The notes below the pieces were generated by a model. It searched no databases, had not been told where the DNA came from, and was given only the letters and a program-made list of their open reading frames with translations. DNA of 64,000 nucleotides from contig NZ_SNWE01000006.1 of assembly GCF_004362395.1 (NCBI RefSeq), positions 62,001 through 126,000 of the forward strand, in the 5' to 3' direction. Made by a program: the position numbers and the translations under genes. This document shows positions 9,247-18,833 of the stretch, one piece after another. Source of the DNA: Salegentibacter sp. 24 (GTDB taxonomy: Bacteria > Bacteroidota > Bacteroidia > Flavobacteriales > Flavobacteriaceae). How positions within the stretch are numbered: position 1 is the stretch's first letter; each line of letters opens with the position of its first letter.

Positions 9247-11490
9247 TTGCCCAACATAATACCAAATTATTGGCAGGAATTCCTGAAGTATCTCAGAAGT
9301 ACGGACTTCTCTAAGGCTATGGTACTTACCCTAGCAATAGCTTCCCCAGTTGGAATTTTTATTTGGATGGGAAAATTTGAAATAGGGGTTGTTCTGGCAA
9401 TGGGGGCTTTACTGAGCTCACCCAGTGATATTCCAGGAAGTTTTAGACACAGAAATATTGGGGTGATACTTGCAGCCCTGTTGGCGGGTATTGTTTCCGT
9501 AATCATGGCATATGCGGCTGCATATCTTTGGTTGGTAATACCCTTGCTAGGACTTTTAATGTTTGGGATCGCCTATCTGGCAGTTTATGGTTTTAGGGCG
9601 TCCCTGGTTGCCTTTGCAGGTTTGTTTGCCATTGTATTGAGTTTTTCGAATATTTCCACGGAAATCTTAGCCTGGGAACGCGGTTTGCTTATATCCGGGG
9701 GTGGGTTATGGTATTTACTGTTAAGTAATTTATGGACATTTATATATCCGAAGCACCATACCGAACAGCTTTTAGCAGAATGTTTCGAACTTACCGCCAA
9801 ATACCTAAAAACAAGGGCACATTTACTTACTGAAACCAGGGAAAGGGAGAGGCTGCAGAAAGAATTATTTACCCTGCAAACCGACCTTAATGAGAAACAC
9901 GAAAGTTTGCGAAATTTACTCATTACTGCCAGACGAGCTTCAGGAAACTCCAATTACGCTCGTAAGCGCTTAATGGTTTTCATAGAGTTAGTAGATATTT
10001 TGGAATTGGCGATGGCCAATCCAGTGGACTACAAAAAAATGGATGCAGTATTAAAAGATGATCGGGCATTACTGGAACGCTTTAAAAAATTGATTAAAAA
10101 GATCGCTGCTCAACTTGATGAAATTTCGGTAGTTATCGAAACGAAGAAAAAATCTTCATTTAAAGAAATTTCGGAATATTTAGCAGGAATAGAAGAAAAT
10201 TTCAAGGATGTTCGTGTTCTTATTTCTTCGGAGAATACTGAAAAAACATTTTTGCTTCAGAATTTGTTCGATTATCTGGAAAAACAAGGACAAAAAATCA
10301 ATACCATAGTCAGAGTTTTACATAACTTGGATACGCGTGAGCCTCTTTTATTGAAAAATAAAGAAGTTTCCCAGTTTATAACTCCTCAGGATTACGATCC
10401 AAAAACTCTAGTAGAGAATTTTAATTTCGGCTCACCCATTTTTAAACATTCCCTGAGGCTTGCTATTGTTATTCTTGTTGGTTTTAGTGTAGGTTTGTAT
10501 TTTTCTTTTGAAAATGCTTATTGGATCATTCTTACCATAGTGGTAATTATGCGCCCTAACTATGGCCTTACCAAAGACCGGTCTAAACAGCGAATTATAG
10601 GAACACTTATTGGCGCCGTGATCGCCCTGGGTATCATTTCTGTAACCAAAAACCAGGTTGTTTATGGAATTTTAGGGTTGTTTTCCCTTACACTGGCTTT
10701 TTCCTTATTACAAAGAAATTACCGTACCGCAGCAGTTTTTATTACCCTGAGTATTATTTTTATTTATGCACTTTTAAAACCAGATGTTTTCAATGTGATT
10801 CAATTCAGAGTAATAGATACTGTATTGGGAGCCGGCCTGGCTGCACTTGGAAATTTGATTTTATGGCCCACCTGGGAATCGCAGCATATTAAAAATGTGA
10901 TTGTTCAAAGTATTAGCGCCAATAAAAAATATTTGGAGCAAATTGATGATTTTTACCACGAAAAAGGAAGCTTGCCCACTTCCTATAAACTCTCCAGAAA
11001 AAAGGCTTTTTTAGAAATGGGAAATTTAAGTGCCTCTTTTCAAAGGATGACGCAAGAGCCAAAATTCAAACAAAAAGAATTGAGCCAGTTATATAAAATC
11101 GTAGGTTTAAATCAGACCTTTCTTTCAGCTTTGGCTTCTTTAGGGACTTTTATTCAAAATCATAAAACTACTGCGGCTTCGAAAAACTTTGAGATTTTTG
11201 TTTCACATATTTGCACAAATCTTGAAAATGCTAAAAAGGGTCTTGAAGAAACTAAAGCATTAAAAAGCCTTGATCCTTCGAGAACAGAAAAAGCAGCCTC
11301 GGATTTATTTAAAGCCTATAAGGAATTACTTAATGAAAGGGAGAAACAATTGAAAGAAAAGCCAAATCGAAATCAAAAAGATGTACAACTGAGATTGCAA
11401 GAAGCTCAACTTGTAAGCAGCCAACTGCAATGGTTGCTGGAAATTTCAGAGAATCTTCAAAAAACAATAGCAAAAACAAAATTCAGTTAA
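9247..11490 (+). CDS. FUSC family membrane protein (YccS/YhfK-like)
   Basis: A 747-residue inner-membrane protein. About six helices lie in residues 20-170, a long soluble part with coiled-coil (ETRERERLQKELFTLQ) spans roughly 180-395, and a second membrane block with the FUSC signature FSFENAYWIILTIVVIMRPNYG begins near 415, followed by a helical tail. Such proteins resemble aromatic-acid efflux pumps and YccS. The start is TTG 9247; no upstream ATG is in frame. The next gene starts on the base after its stop, so the pair is cotranscribed. Confidence 0.85.
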   Translation: MPNIIPNYWQEFLKYLRSTDFSKAMVLTLAIASPVGIFIWMGKFEIGVVLAMGALLSSPSDIPGSFRHRNIGVILAALLAGIVSVIMAYAAAYLWLVIPLLGLLMFGIAYLAVYGFRASLVAFAGLFAIVLSFSNISTEILAWERGLLISGGGLWYLLLSNLWTFIYPKHHTEQLLAECFELTAKYLKTRAHLLTETRERERLQKELFTLQTDLNEKHESLRNLLITARRASGNSNYARKRLMVFIELVDILELAMANPVDYKKMDAVLKDDRALLERFKKLIKKIAAQLDEISVVIETKKKSSFKEISEYLAGIEENFKDVRVLISSENTEKTFLLQNLFDYLEKQGQKINTIVRVLHNLDTREPLLLKNKEVSQFITPQDYDPKTLVENFNFGSPIFKHSLRLAIVILVGFSVGLYFSFENAYWIILTIVVIMRPNYGLTKDRSKQRIIGTLIGAVIALGIISVTKNQVVYGILGLFSLTLAFSLLQRNYRTAAVFITLSIIFIYALLKPDVFNVIQFRVIDTVLGAGLAALGNLILWPTWESQHIKNVIVQSISANKKYLEQIDDFYHEKGSLPTSYKLSRKKAFLEMGNLSASFQRMTQEPKFKQKELSQLYKIVGLNQTFLSALASLGTFIQNHKTTAASKNFEIFVSHICTNLENAKKGLEETKALKSLDPSRTEKAASDLFKAYKELLNEREKQLKEKPNRNQKDVQLRLQEAQLVSSQLQWLLEISENLQKTIAKTKFS

Positions 11491-12012
11491 ATGAGTAAGC
11501 GTCAATTGAAGAAATACCTTGAGGAGTTAGATAAAGACCAGCTTGAAGATCAAATTTTAGACCTCTATGAACGTTTTAAACCGGTAAAAATCTTTTATGA
11601 TTTTGTATTTAATCCACGGGAGGATGAGTTAATGCGGAAAGCCAAACTTAAGATTTCCAAAGAATATTTTCCTGAGACAAAACGAAGGCCCAAAGCCCGA
11701 AGATCTGTAGCCCATAAGGAAATAAAGATGTTTCAGCAACTTGGTGTAGAACCTTATTTAGTTGCAGACCTGATGCTTTTTAATATTGAACTTTCCCAGA
11801 CTTTCGCTAAGGAAAAAAACAATTTAAAGGATCCTTTTTATAAAAGTATTTTCAGATCTTTTGAGGAAGCGGTGAAGTTTATGATCAAAGAAGGGATTGT
11901 ATCAGATTTCAAACCTAGAATTTTAAATATTTCCGAAGAGACCGAAAGTCAAGAATGGCCAAATGCTTATAAATTCGAAAAAATTGGAATGCAATTTCAG
12001 GGTGTGTCGTAA
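11491..12012 (+). CDS. DUF6155-like conserved protein
   Basis: A 173-residue soluble, charged protein with no signal peptide. It starts MSKRQLKKYLEELDKDQLE and has a basic stretch KRRPKARRSVAHKEIK near residue 65, which matches my recollection of the DUF6155 family in Bacteroidetes; function unknown. The ATG follows the FUSC stop codon without any gap, so translation is likely coupled. Naming is from pattern memory, the coding call itself is firm. Confidence 0.75.
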   Translation: MSKRQLKKYLEELDKDQLEDQILDLYERFKPVKIFYDFVFNPREDELMRKAKLKISKEYFPETKRRPKARRSVAHKEIKMFQQLGVEPYLVADLMLFNIELSQTFAKEKNNLKDPFYKSIFRSFEEAVKFMIKEGIVSDFKPRILNISEETESQEWPNAYKFEKIGMQFQGVS

Positions 12013-12030
12013 TTGTGTATTTTTGAGAAA

Positions 12031-13884
12031 ATGAAAATTTACTTATTTTTTTGTTTTCTTATAATTTCTTCTTCCGTATCTGCCCAGCTGGGTTTTTGTG
12101 AGGGAAACACCGGTAATCCTATTTTTCACGAGAATTTTGAAGCGGCCTCGGAATTACCTGCTGGTACTACTAATTATTCTTATATCAATCAGGATCCTCA
12201 AGATGGCCAGTATACGGTTTCAAACCAAATTGGTAATTTAATTACCTCCTGGCGCTCCAATTTACCGTCAACAACAGTTTCTAATCAAAATGCTCTTATT
12301 GTAAATGCATCATTTACCTCAGGTCTTTTTTACCAAACGAAGATCACGGGACTATGTGAGAACACCAGCTATGAGTTTTCAGCTTTTCTAATTAATATTT
12401 ACGATCGATCCAGTGCGGTTTGTACCAATGGAGGAATTCCTATAAATGTACGTTTTGAAATTTGGAATGAAAACGATTCCAATTTACTAAAACAAGGCAA
12501 CACTGGAGACATTGCTTCACTTTCCACGGCTGAGTGGGAACAATATGCTCTTACATTTCAGACAGAAGTAGGGCAGGAAGCCGTTATTTTAAAAATGTTT
12601 AATAACGGAAATGGAGGCTGTGGAAACGATTTGGCTATAGATGATATTATTTTTAGATCCTGTGGAGATCTCACCACTGTTACCACAGAAAATAATCAAA
12701 ATAGAATAGATATTTGCGCTACAGACGTACCTGTTAGTCTAATCTTGGAAGCAATCCCGGATTATTCTGTTTATAACTCCCACGCTTTTCAGTGGCAGGA
12801 AAGTACGAATAATGAAATCTGGACAGATATTCCCGGGGAGAATGACGAAAATTTTAAAACACCACCTTTAATATCGTCGCGGTTTTATAGAGTAATAGTG
12901 GCCGAAGACCCTATGAATCTAAATACTAACCTATGTAGTTCAGTCTCTGAAGTTTTTACAGTGAATATTTTCGATATGCCACTTCCCCCAAGAAGTGAAG
13001 GCGATGTGAGTATTTGCAGTGACGCTCCCATCCCTGAATTGAATGTTGAAGTTAATGAAAATGAAACTGTAAATTGGTATGATGAAGACAACAACTTAGT
13101 CTCTGAAAATACTACTTCCTTTTTACCGGAAAGTTCCGGAATATATTATGCTCAGGCTGTTATTAAAGGATTTGATTGTAAACCGAGTGCAAAAACGGCT
13201 ATTGAATTTACTATATATGAAAGTCCTCAGGTAGACGATGAATTTTTAGATCTGTGCGATGGCGGTAGTTTAATTCTCAACGCCGGTATACCTGGACTTG
13301 TTTATCAGTGGTCTACAGAGGAAAGTTCACAAGAAATCGAAATACGATCAGCAGGAAATTACAGCGTTATTTTAACCACGGCTAGTGGTTGCACGGCCAT
13401 TAAAAACTTTGAAATAAAAAAGACAGCTATTGCGGAAATAGGGTCAGTGACTTCTAATCTAGATGAGATACTGGTAACCCCAGGCAACCAGGGGAATTTT
13501 GAATATTCTATAGATGGTACAAATTTCCAAACTTCCGGAATTTTCACTTCTATTCCCAGTGGAATTTATACCATATATATGCGGGATCTTTCTGCATGTA
13601 AAACCGTTATGCAAGAATTTCCACATATTGTAGTTCCTCAATTTGTAACGCCCAATGTAGATGGCTACAATGATCATTTTAGCATTAACGGACTTGAATA
13701 TTTTCCTTCTTCAGAAATAAAAATTTTTAATCGGTATGGAAAATTATTGAAAATGGGACAAGGGAGCACATTCACCTGGGATGGAACTCTTAACAACCGA
13801 CCCCTTCCATCTGATGATTATTGGTACCATATAATAATTCAAGGTTATAAAACGCTCAAAGGATCTTTTAGTTTAAAACGCTGA
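12031..13884 (+). CDS. Secreted protein with T9SS type B sorting domain
   Basis: A 617-residue exported protein. A signal peptide (MKIYLFFCFLIISSSVSAQ) sets the start at ATG 12031. The middle consists of several beta-sandwich-like modules with Cys pairs (for example FDCKPSAKTAIEFTIYESP). The last about 80 residues form the gliding-motility-associated C-terminal domain: FVTPNVDGYNDHF, IKIFNRYGKLL, TFTWDG, and a basic end. This targets it through the type IX secretion system to the cell surface. No enzymatic domain is recognised; an adhesin-like role is likely. Its end overlaps the convergent MFS gene by 12 bp. Confidence 0.88.
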   Translation: MKIYLFFCFLIISSSVSAQLGFCEGNTGNPIFHENFEAASELPAGTTNYSYINQDPQDGQYTVSNQIGNLITSWRSNLPSTTVSNQNALIVNASFTSGLFYQTKITGLCENTSYEFSAFLINIYDRSSAVCTNGGIPINVRFEIWNENDSNLLKQGNTGDIASLSTAEWEQYALTFQTEVGQEAVILKMFNNGNGGCGNDLAIDDIIFRSCGDLTTVTTENNQNRIDICATDVPVSLILEAIPDYSVYNSHAFQWQESTNNEIWTDIPGENDENFKTPPLISSRFYRVIVAEDPMNLNTNLCSSVSEVFTVNIFDMPLPPRSEGDVSICSDAPIPELNVEVNENETVNWYDEDNNLVSENTTSFLPESSGIYYAQAVIKGFDCKPSAKTAIEFTIYESPQVDDEFLDLCDGGSLILNAGIPGLVYQWSTEESSQEIEIRSAGNYSVILTTASGCTAIKNFEIKKTAIAEIGSVTSNLDEILVTPGNQGNFEYSIDGTNFQTSGIFTSIPSGIYTIYMRDLSACKTVMQEFPHIVVPQFVTPNVDGYNDHFSINGLEYFPSSEIKIFNRYGKLLKMGQGSTFTWDGTLNNRPLPSDDYWYHIIIQGYKTLKGSFSLKR

Positions 13885-15088
13885 AGTTGTTTTGGTAACG
13901 TTCATTATTCGTTGTGAATTAATGCTGATCAAGAACATTGCTCCAAATAAACCGAGTATAATTGTATGGAAGTCAAACCCGCTATCAATCATAAACCCCA
14001 CAAGTAAAGGCCCTAGTGCGGTGCTAATAACCATAAACATCGTAAAAACACTTCTGATGGCCCCCATTTTATGAGTCCCGTAAATTTCGGCAATAAGAGA
14101 GGTCTTTACTGTGCCCGCCATTCCTGTGGTAATTCCTGCCGTAATTAAAAATAAAAGTGCACCGATAATGCTATCCATTAAAGCAAAAGGAATCAGGCCT
14201 AATGTCATTGGAATAAGATAAACTTTGAACATTTTCCGGGCACTGAATTTATCCACCCAGGTTCCTCCAAATAAGGAAAACATAAATCTTGAAATTGCAT
14301 AAACAGTAAAAAAAATAGCATAAAGTTGGGGTGACCAGCCTTTATCTTCTACAAAAACATATTGATAAAAGAAAATAGCAGTATTGGTGAAACTTAAAAT
14401 AAAACTAGCGGGCATCATAATACCAAAACGCTTATCTGAAACCACTTCCTTATAATCTTTTAAGAGTGACAAGGTAGAAGGTTTACCTTCCACAGAAAGT
14501 TGTTTGTCAAAATCTAAAAGATTTGTAAACTTCAACCTTATTAAGTACAAAAGTAAAGCTACACCGCTCACAATAGCAGCAATTCTCCAATCAAAAAAAG
14601 CGATAACTGAAGTAATTATTATGGGAAACACAGCTTCCCCCATAGAATAACCGAGTGAAGAAATACTAAGAGCCTTCCCCCGGTTTTTATCGAAATATTT
14701 AGAAATAATAGTCATACTAATATGGCTCATCAACCCCTGACCACAAAGCCTAAGTCCAATTAAAGCGATAAAAAGTACCACGATATTATAAGAAAAGCCC
14801 AATAAAATACTGGATAAACCCAGACTTAAAACCGTGAAAGCAGTTACTTTTTTTTACCGGTTTATGATCTACCATATGGCCGACACTAAGCATTATTATT
14901 GAAGCTGTCACCGTACAGCCTGCGTAAATAGCCCCAAAAGCACCTTCGGTTATCGAGAAAGCTTCAACAATTTCCGGCACATATAACGAAATAAGAAAAG
15001 TCTGGCCGAAACTTGATAAAAACGTTAGTAGCCAACCAAAACTAACTTTCTTGAAATTATCGCGTAAAAAGTAAAAGTATGTTATCAA
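13873..15088 (-). pseudogene. MFS transporter, frameshifted
   Basis: Two adjacent minus-strand frames make one major facilitator protein of about 400 residues. The first (start 15088) carries helices 1-2 and the motif-A loop GHMVDHKPVKK, then runs out of frame. The second continues the protein with LGFSYNIVVLFIALIGLRL through the remaining helices to the stop at 13873. Both join smoothly if one base is removed from the eight-A run (T8 on the plus strand, 14848-14855). It could be a true pseudogene, a sequencing error or slippage. Substrate unknown. Confidence 0.8.
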
Positions 15089-15180
15089 AAATGCTTTATT
15101 CAGATGTAGAAAGTTCCAAAGTTAAGCTTACCTGGAAAAAATTGAAAGTCTATAAGTTTAAATTCATTTCAAATATAAAA

Positions 15181-15199
15181 GCCACCCTTGAGAGGTGGC
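15181..15199 (-). terminator. Rho-independent terminator of the small Lys-rich gene
   Basis: GCCACC pairs with GGTGGC across a 7-nt loop. Read on the minus strand it is followed by TTTTAT. It lies about 30 bp beyond the stop of the 35-aa gene. Confidence 0.7.
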
Positions 15200-15231
15200 C
15201 TGAATTTTGATTTTTTCTAAATTCACCCAAA

Positions 15232-15339
15232 TTATTTTTTAGCCTTGTCTTGTTTGGGTGGTTGTTTTTTGGGTGTGGCCGATGTTTTTTTAGGCTCTTT
15301 CTTAGCATCTCCCATTTTTTGGTTTCCTTGCTGTGCCAT
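15232..15339 (-). CDS. Small Lys/Pro-rich basic protein (35 aa)
   Basis: A 35-residue ORF starting MAQQGNQKMGDAKKEPKK and ending in KQDKAKK. It is rich in Lys, Gln and Pro, with no hydrophobic segment, and a terminator follows it, which supports a real transcript. The composition suggests an unstructured nucleic-acid-binding or stress-related peptide, but no family is recognised. A 64-aa ORF in another frame over the same place looks like a shadow. Confidence 0.55.
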   Translation of the reverse strand: MAQQGNQKMGDAKKEPKKTSATPKKQPPKQDKAKK

Positions 15340-15516
15340 TTCAATTAAATTTAATTGGTTTATAGAATAAAGATATAATTATAAAAAACTGATTTAAAGT
15401 TATTTATGAAATAATTAACTCAGATATTTTTTAAAGTAATCCAAATACCCTAGAAAATATATAGGTTAATCGAAAGCATTTATAGGAAAATAAATGCAAT
15501 TTGATTTGCTATTGTT

Positions 15517-15524
15517 TACTTTTG
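15517..15524 (+). promoter_or_regulatory. Candidate -7 box for cysE-cysM
   Basis: TACTTTTG is a full match to the Bacteroidetes TAnnTTTG -7 element, 40 nt before the cysE start. No -33 TTTG at ideal spacing is evident. Confidence 0.4.
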
Positions 15525-15564
15525 AAATAGAACAAAAGTTATCCTTCTAAAATTAAAGTTTTAA

Positions 15565-16353
15565 ATGGGCCAGAACGAAGTTATAGAAAAAATAAAAGCA
15601 CAAAAGAAAATACCAAATTTAAAATTCAGTATTAAAGAAAAAACCGAAGCTTTTACAAAAAAACTTTTTTATACGCTGTTTGATGAAGAAACACCAGTAG
15701 AAGAAAATATTATAAAGTTAGGGAAAGATTTTGAAGAACTGGCAAATTTGGTATGCTGGAGGCCAAACACTCCCTGTCGTGATATTTGGCAAGATTATTT
15801 AGATCTCTTACCTGAGATCCTGGAAAAGCTCAATAAAGATGCGGAAGCTATATCTCAAAATGATCCGGCCGCCAATTCGATAGAGGAAGTTATACTTTCA
15901 TATCCAGGTTTTTTTGCTATTGCCATTTATCGCTTTAGTCACGAATTTTATAAGTTCGGTCTTCCCTTAGTACCTCGTTTAATGACAGAATGTGCTCACG
16001 GACTTACAGGAACTGATATTAATCCCGGAGCCCAGATAGGAACTCCATTTTTTATAGATCACGCTACAGGAGTGGTGATAGGAGAAACAGCAGTAATAGA
16101 AGATAATGTAAAGATCTACCAGGGAGTAACTCTTGGGGCACTTTTTGTAGACCGTAATTTAAAAAATATAAAAAGACATCCTACAATCGAAAAAAATGTT
16201 ACAATTTACGCGAATGCCACAATTTTAGGAGGGGAGACCATTATAGGTGCAAATAGTATAATTGGAGGAAATGTTTGGTTAACAGCTTCAGTTCCAAAAG
16301 ACTCGATGGTTTCTCATAATCCTCAGATCAATATTAAAAATACGAGTAAATAA
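15565..16353 (+). CDS. cysE: Serine O-acetyltransferase
   Basis: Makes O-acetylserine from serine and acetyl-CoA, the first step of cysteine synthesis. The 262 residues comprise an alpha-helical N-terminal part and a C-terminal left-handed beta-helix with hexapeptide repeats; catalytic His166 lies in [17 protein letters not shown], followed by YQGVTLGA. It belongs to the EpsC-like long form common in Bacteroidetes. Its TAA stop shares a base with the cysM ATG (TAATG), so the two enzymes of the pathway are translationally coupled. Confidence 0.93.
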   Translation: MGQNEVIEKIKAQKKIPNLKFSIKEKTEAFTKKLFYTLFDEETPVEENIIKLGKDFEELANLVCWRPNTPCRDIWQDYLDLLPEILEKLNKDAEAISQNDPAANSIEEVILSYPGFFAIAIYRFSHEFYKFGLPLVPRLMTECAHGLTGTDINPGAQIGTPFFIDHATGVVIGETAVIEDNVKIYQGVTLGALFVDRNLKNIKRHPTIEKNVTIYANATILGGETIIGANSIIGGNVWLTASVPKDSMVSHNPQINIKNTSK

Positions 16354-17237
16354 TGAGTAATTCAATTTTAGATTTAATAGGGAATACCCCTCTTGTTAAA
16401 GCACAAACACTTGTTCGAAATCCGAAGGTTAAACTTTATTTCAAGTTGGAAGGACAGAATCCTGGTGGTAGCGTTAAAGACCGGGCCGCTTATAATATGA
16501 TTAAAAGTGCATTAGAAAGAGGAGATATTAACAAAGACACCAAACTCCTCGAAGCTACCAGCGGAAATACAGGAATTGCTCTAGCAATGATCGCAGGTAT
16601 CTTTAAGTTGGATATTGAACTCGTTATGCCTGAAAACTCTACCATTGAGCGTGTACAAACGATGCGCGCTTATGGAGCTAAAGTTACCCTCACCAATGCT
16701 GAAAAGGGTATTGAAGGTGCTCGTGATTATGCAGAAGAAAAAATGGCTAATGGAGATTATTTTATGATCAACCAGTTTAGTAATAATGATAATTGGCAGG
16801 CGCATTATAATTCTACTGGGCCTGAAATATGGAATGATACCAAGCATAAGATCACCCATTTTGTTTCTTCTATGGGCACCACGGGAACAATAATGGGAAC
16901 TTCGACATATTTAAAAGAAAAAAACAAAGACATTCAAATTGTTGGCGTTCAACCAACCGATAATTCCCGTATTCCAGGGATAAGAAAATGGCCGAAAGCC
17001 TATCTGCCTAAAATATTTAAACCTGAAAAAGTTGATCGTATTTTGGAAGTCAGCGAAGATGAAGCTATAGCTATGAGTAAAAAATTAGCTAGGGAAGAAG
17101 GGATTTTTGCAGGAATGAGTAGTGGAGGCGCCGCTGCTGCCGCGGTTAGGTTAACAAAGGAGCTCGATGAAGGTATTGTGGTAAGTATTGTGTGCGATCG
17201 TGGAGATCGCTATTTGTCTTCTAATCTTTTTGATTAA
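16353..17237 (+). CDS. cysM: Cysteine synthase B (O-acetylserine sulfhydrylase)
   Basis: A PLP enzyme of 294 residues that converts O-acetylserine and sulfide to cysteine. Lys42 in GGSVKDRAAYNM is the PLP Schiff-base lysine; TSGNTG binds the substrate carboxylate; the SSGGAAAAAV loop binds the PLP phosphate region. The short length and GNTPLVKAQ start match CysM rather than CysK. It overlaps cysE by one base, forming a two-gene cysteine operon, and is followed by a hairpin. Confidence 0.93.
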   Translation: MSNSILDLIGNTPLVKAQTLVRNPKVKLYFKLEGQNPGGSVKDRAAYNMIKSALERGDINKDTKLLEATSGNTGIALAMIAGIFKLDIELVMPENSTIERVQTMRAYGAKVTLTNAEKGIEGARDYAEEKMANGDYFMINQFSNNDNWQAHYNSTGPEIWNDTKHKITHFVSSMGTTGTIMGTSTYLKEKNKDIQIVGVQPTDNSRIPGIRKWPKAYLPKIFKPEKVDRILEVSEDEAIAMSKKLAREEGIFAGMSSGGAAAAAVRLTKELDEGIVVSIVCDRGDRYLSSNLFD

Positions 17238-17246
17238 GTAATAATT

Positions 17247-17280
17247 CTCCGGAAGTAATGGCATCCATCAACTTCCGGAG
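17247..17280. terminator. Hairpin between convergent cysM and a periplasmic-protein gene
   Basis: CTCCGGAAGT pairs perfectly with ACTTCCGGAG around a 14-nt loop. There is no strong T run on either side, so termination is probable but weaker than at other sites. Confidence 0.5.
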
Positions 17281-17295
17281 TGAACATCAAAAAAT

Positions 17296-17853
17296 TTATT
17301 CAATTGTCGCAACGGCCATGCCTGAGGCATCTTTACTTATATTTAATTTTACAATTTTACTTTTATTTCCATTTTCAAGTTTGGCCTTGTAAAATTCTTT
17401 TTCTATTTCTTCCCCGGAACCTGAATAAGCTAAATGTTTAGTGCCAGTCAGTGTATACCCTTTATTAGCTTTTAAAATACTTATCATAGCGTTATATGGC
17501 AACCTGACATCTTTAAACATTTGGTAGCTAGAAATGATTTCTCCTTTATCATTGTAATTCACCTTTAAATTTCCTTTGTTGGTTTTAAAAGTTACTTCAT
17601 AGGTATCAAAATCTTTACCCTTGTTGGCTTGAATTAATTCCATTAAATTAAAATTATCCTTAGCATACTTAAGAGGATTGGAATGAAACTGTCCCTTATA
17701 ATCCTCATTGACATTCAAGGTTATAGCATTGGTAGCTTCATCAATTTCAAGATTTGGTGGATTAACCATCATTTCATCTAGCTTAATAATTCCCTGTGAG
17801 TAAGCCACCCCTGATATGGCTATACACAATAAGCTTAAGATTAACTTTTTCAT
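17296..17853 (-). CDS. Exported hypothetical protein
   Basis: A 185-residue protein with a clear signal peptide (MKKLILSLLCIAISGVAYSQG), so periplasmic or surface. The mature part is polar with alternating strands such as YEVTFKTNKGNLKVNYNDKG, resembling small beta-sheet accessory proteins, and ends in SGMAVATIE. No domain is recognised with confidence. It sits downstream of the Crp/Fnr gene, same strand, 104 bp apart, and may be cotranscribed or a target of it. Confidence 0.7.
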   Translation of the reverse strand: MKKLILSLLCIAISGVAYSQGIIKLDEMMVNPPNLEIDEATNAITLNVNEDYKGQFHSNPLKYAKDNFNLMELIQANKGKDFDTYEVTFKTNKGNLKVNYNDKGEIISSYQMFKDVRLPYNAMISILKANKGYTLTGTKHLAYSGSGEEIEKEFYKAKLENGNKSKIVKLNISKDASGMAVATIE

Positions 17854-17957
17854 AATAATTTTGTTTAGAGATTAATAAATAAATGTTTGTTAAAGATAAT
17901 CTTGTATTACTTTAGGTTAAACTACTTAAGTATCAATAAAACAGTATTTAACAGTAT

Positions 17958-18680
17958 TTAACTTATTGTTTTCTTTGGATTGTTCAATGCTTTTTTAAAT
18001 AGTAATGGCACATTAATAACCTCCATTTTTTTCCTGCCAATTCTAAGTATTCCCTCCTTTTTAAATTCCTGAAAATGCCGGTTAACTACAGCGCGCGTAG
18101 TGCCTATTAGATTTGCAATTTCATCGTTGGATAGATCATCAATGAGTTCTATTTTTTTTGAATCTGGATTAAGATTTTTAATAATAAGACGAGCAAGACG
18201 AACGGGAATTTCGAATAGAGTATGACTAATAGCGTATTCTTCTAAAGTTAAAAGCTGTTTTATCACATAGGGAAGTAATTTCTGATTTAAAACAGGATAT
18301 TTTCTTAACCATTCGTGCATGGTTAGCATAGGAATTGAAATCATTCTAACCTTTTCCAGAGATTCATAATAAATTGTGTGAGGACCGGCTTCAAGTAAAG
18401 AAATCACATCAAAAAAATCATTTTTGCTAAGTAAAAAGATAGTAAACTCACGACCGGTCTCTTTATCTGTATTAAAAATTTTTAAACGGCCAGAAGCTAT
18501 AATGTGAAATTTATGTTTTAGGTAGTGGCAATGGCTACAAGTATGGGCCGGCCATATTTCTTCAGTAAAATTGGAAGCAATTTTAGAAATGAGTTCTTTA
18601 TCAAAATCTTTGAAAAGAATATGATTGCTTATGATTTTAAAAACAAGATTATTTGTTCCTCCTTTTTGGTTCATAATCAT
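17958..18680 (-). CDS. Crp/Fnr family regulator with Cys/His-rich N-terminal segment
   Basis: A 240-residue transcription factor: an N-terminal cyclic-nucleotide-binding-like beta-roll and a C-terminal winged helix with LSNDEIANLIGTTRAVVNRH. At the start of the beta-roll the usual KGEVIF-like strand is replaced by a Cys/His-rich stretch (residues 46-59: H46, C48, H50, C51, H52, H56, H59). Metal, FeS or redox sensing is thus possible. It is divergent from the helicase gene; targets unknown. Confidence 0.85.
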   Translation of the reverse strand: MIMNQKGGTNNLVFKIISNHILFKDFDKELISKIASNFTEEIWPAHTCSHCHYLKHKFHIIASGRLKIFNTDKETGREFTIFLLSKNDFFDVISLLEAGPHTIYYESLEKVRMISIPMLTMHEWLRKYPVLNQKLLPYVIKQLLTLEEYAISHTLFEIPVRLARLIIKNLNPDSKKIELIDDLSNDEIANLIGTTRAVVNRHFQEFKKEGILRIGRKKMEVINVPLLFKKALNNPKKTIS

Positions 18681-18833
18681 ATAGTTTGATAAAATGAAGC
18701 ATTTTCGGAGGGAGAAAAATTGAAACCTAAATTTACTTAATTTTAGTTTGTCAGTTTGTATTTCTATCCTAAATATTTCTTTAAACCTAAGAAATCAGCT
18801 ATTTTTGCAAACTTGCAGATCTGAAAAAAAATT

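Noticed and set aside
9267-9953. Minus-strand ORFs inside the FUSC gene
   Set aside because: Antisense shadows of a well-defined membrane protein.
15150-15344. 64-aa minus-strand ORF rich in Lys/Asn/His
   Set aside because: It overlaps the 35-aa gene in another frame and reads through that gene's terminator.
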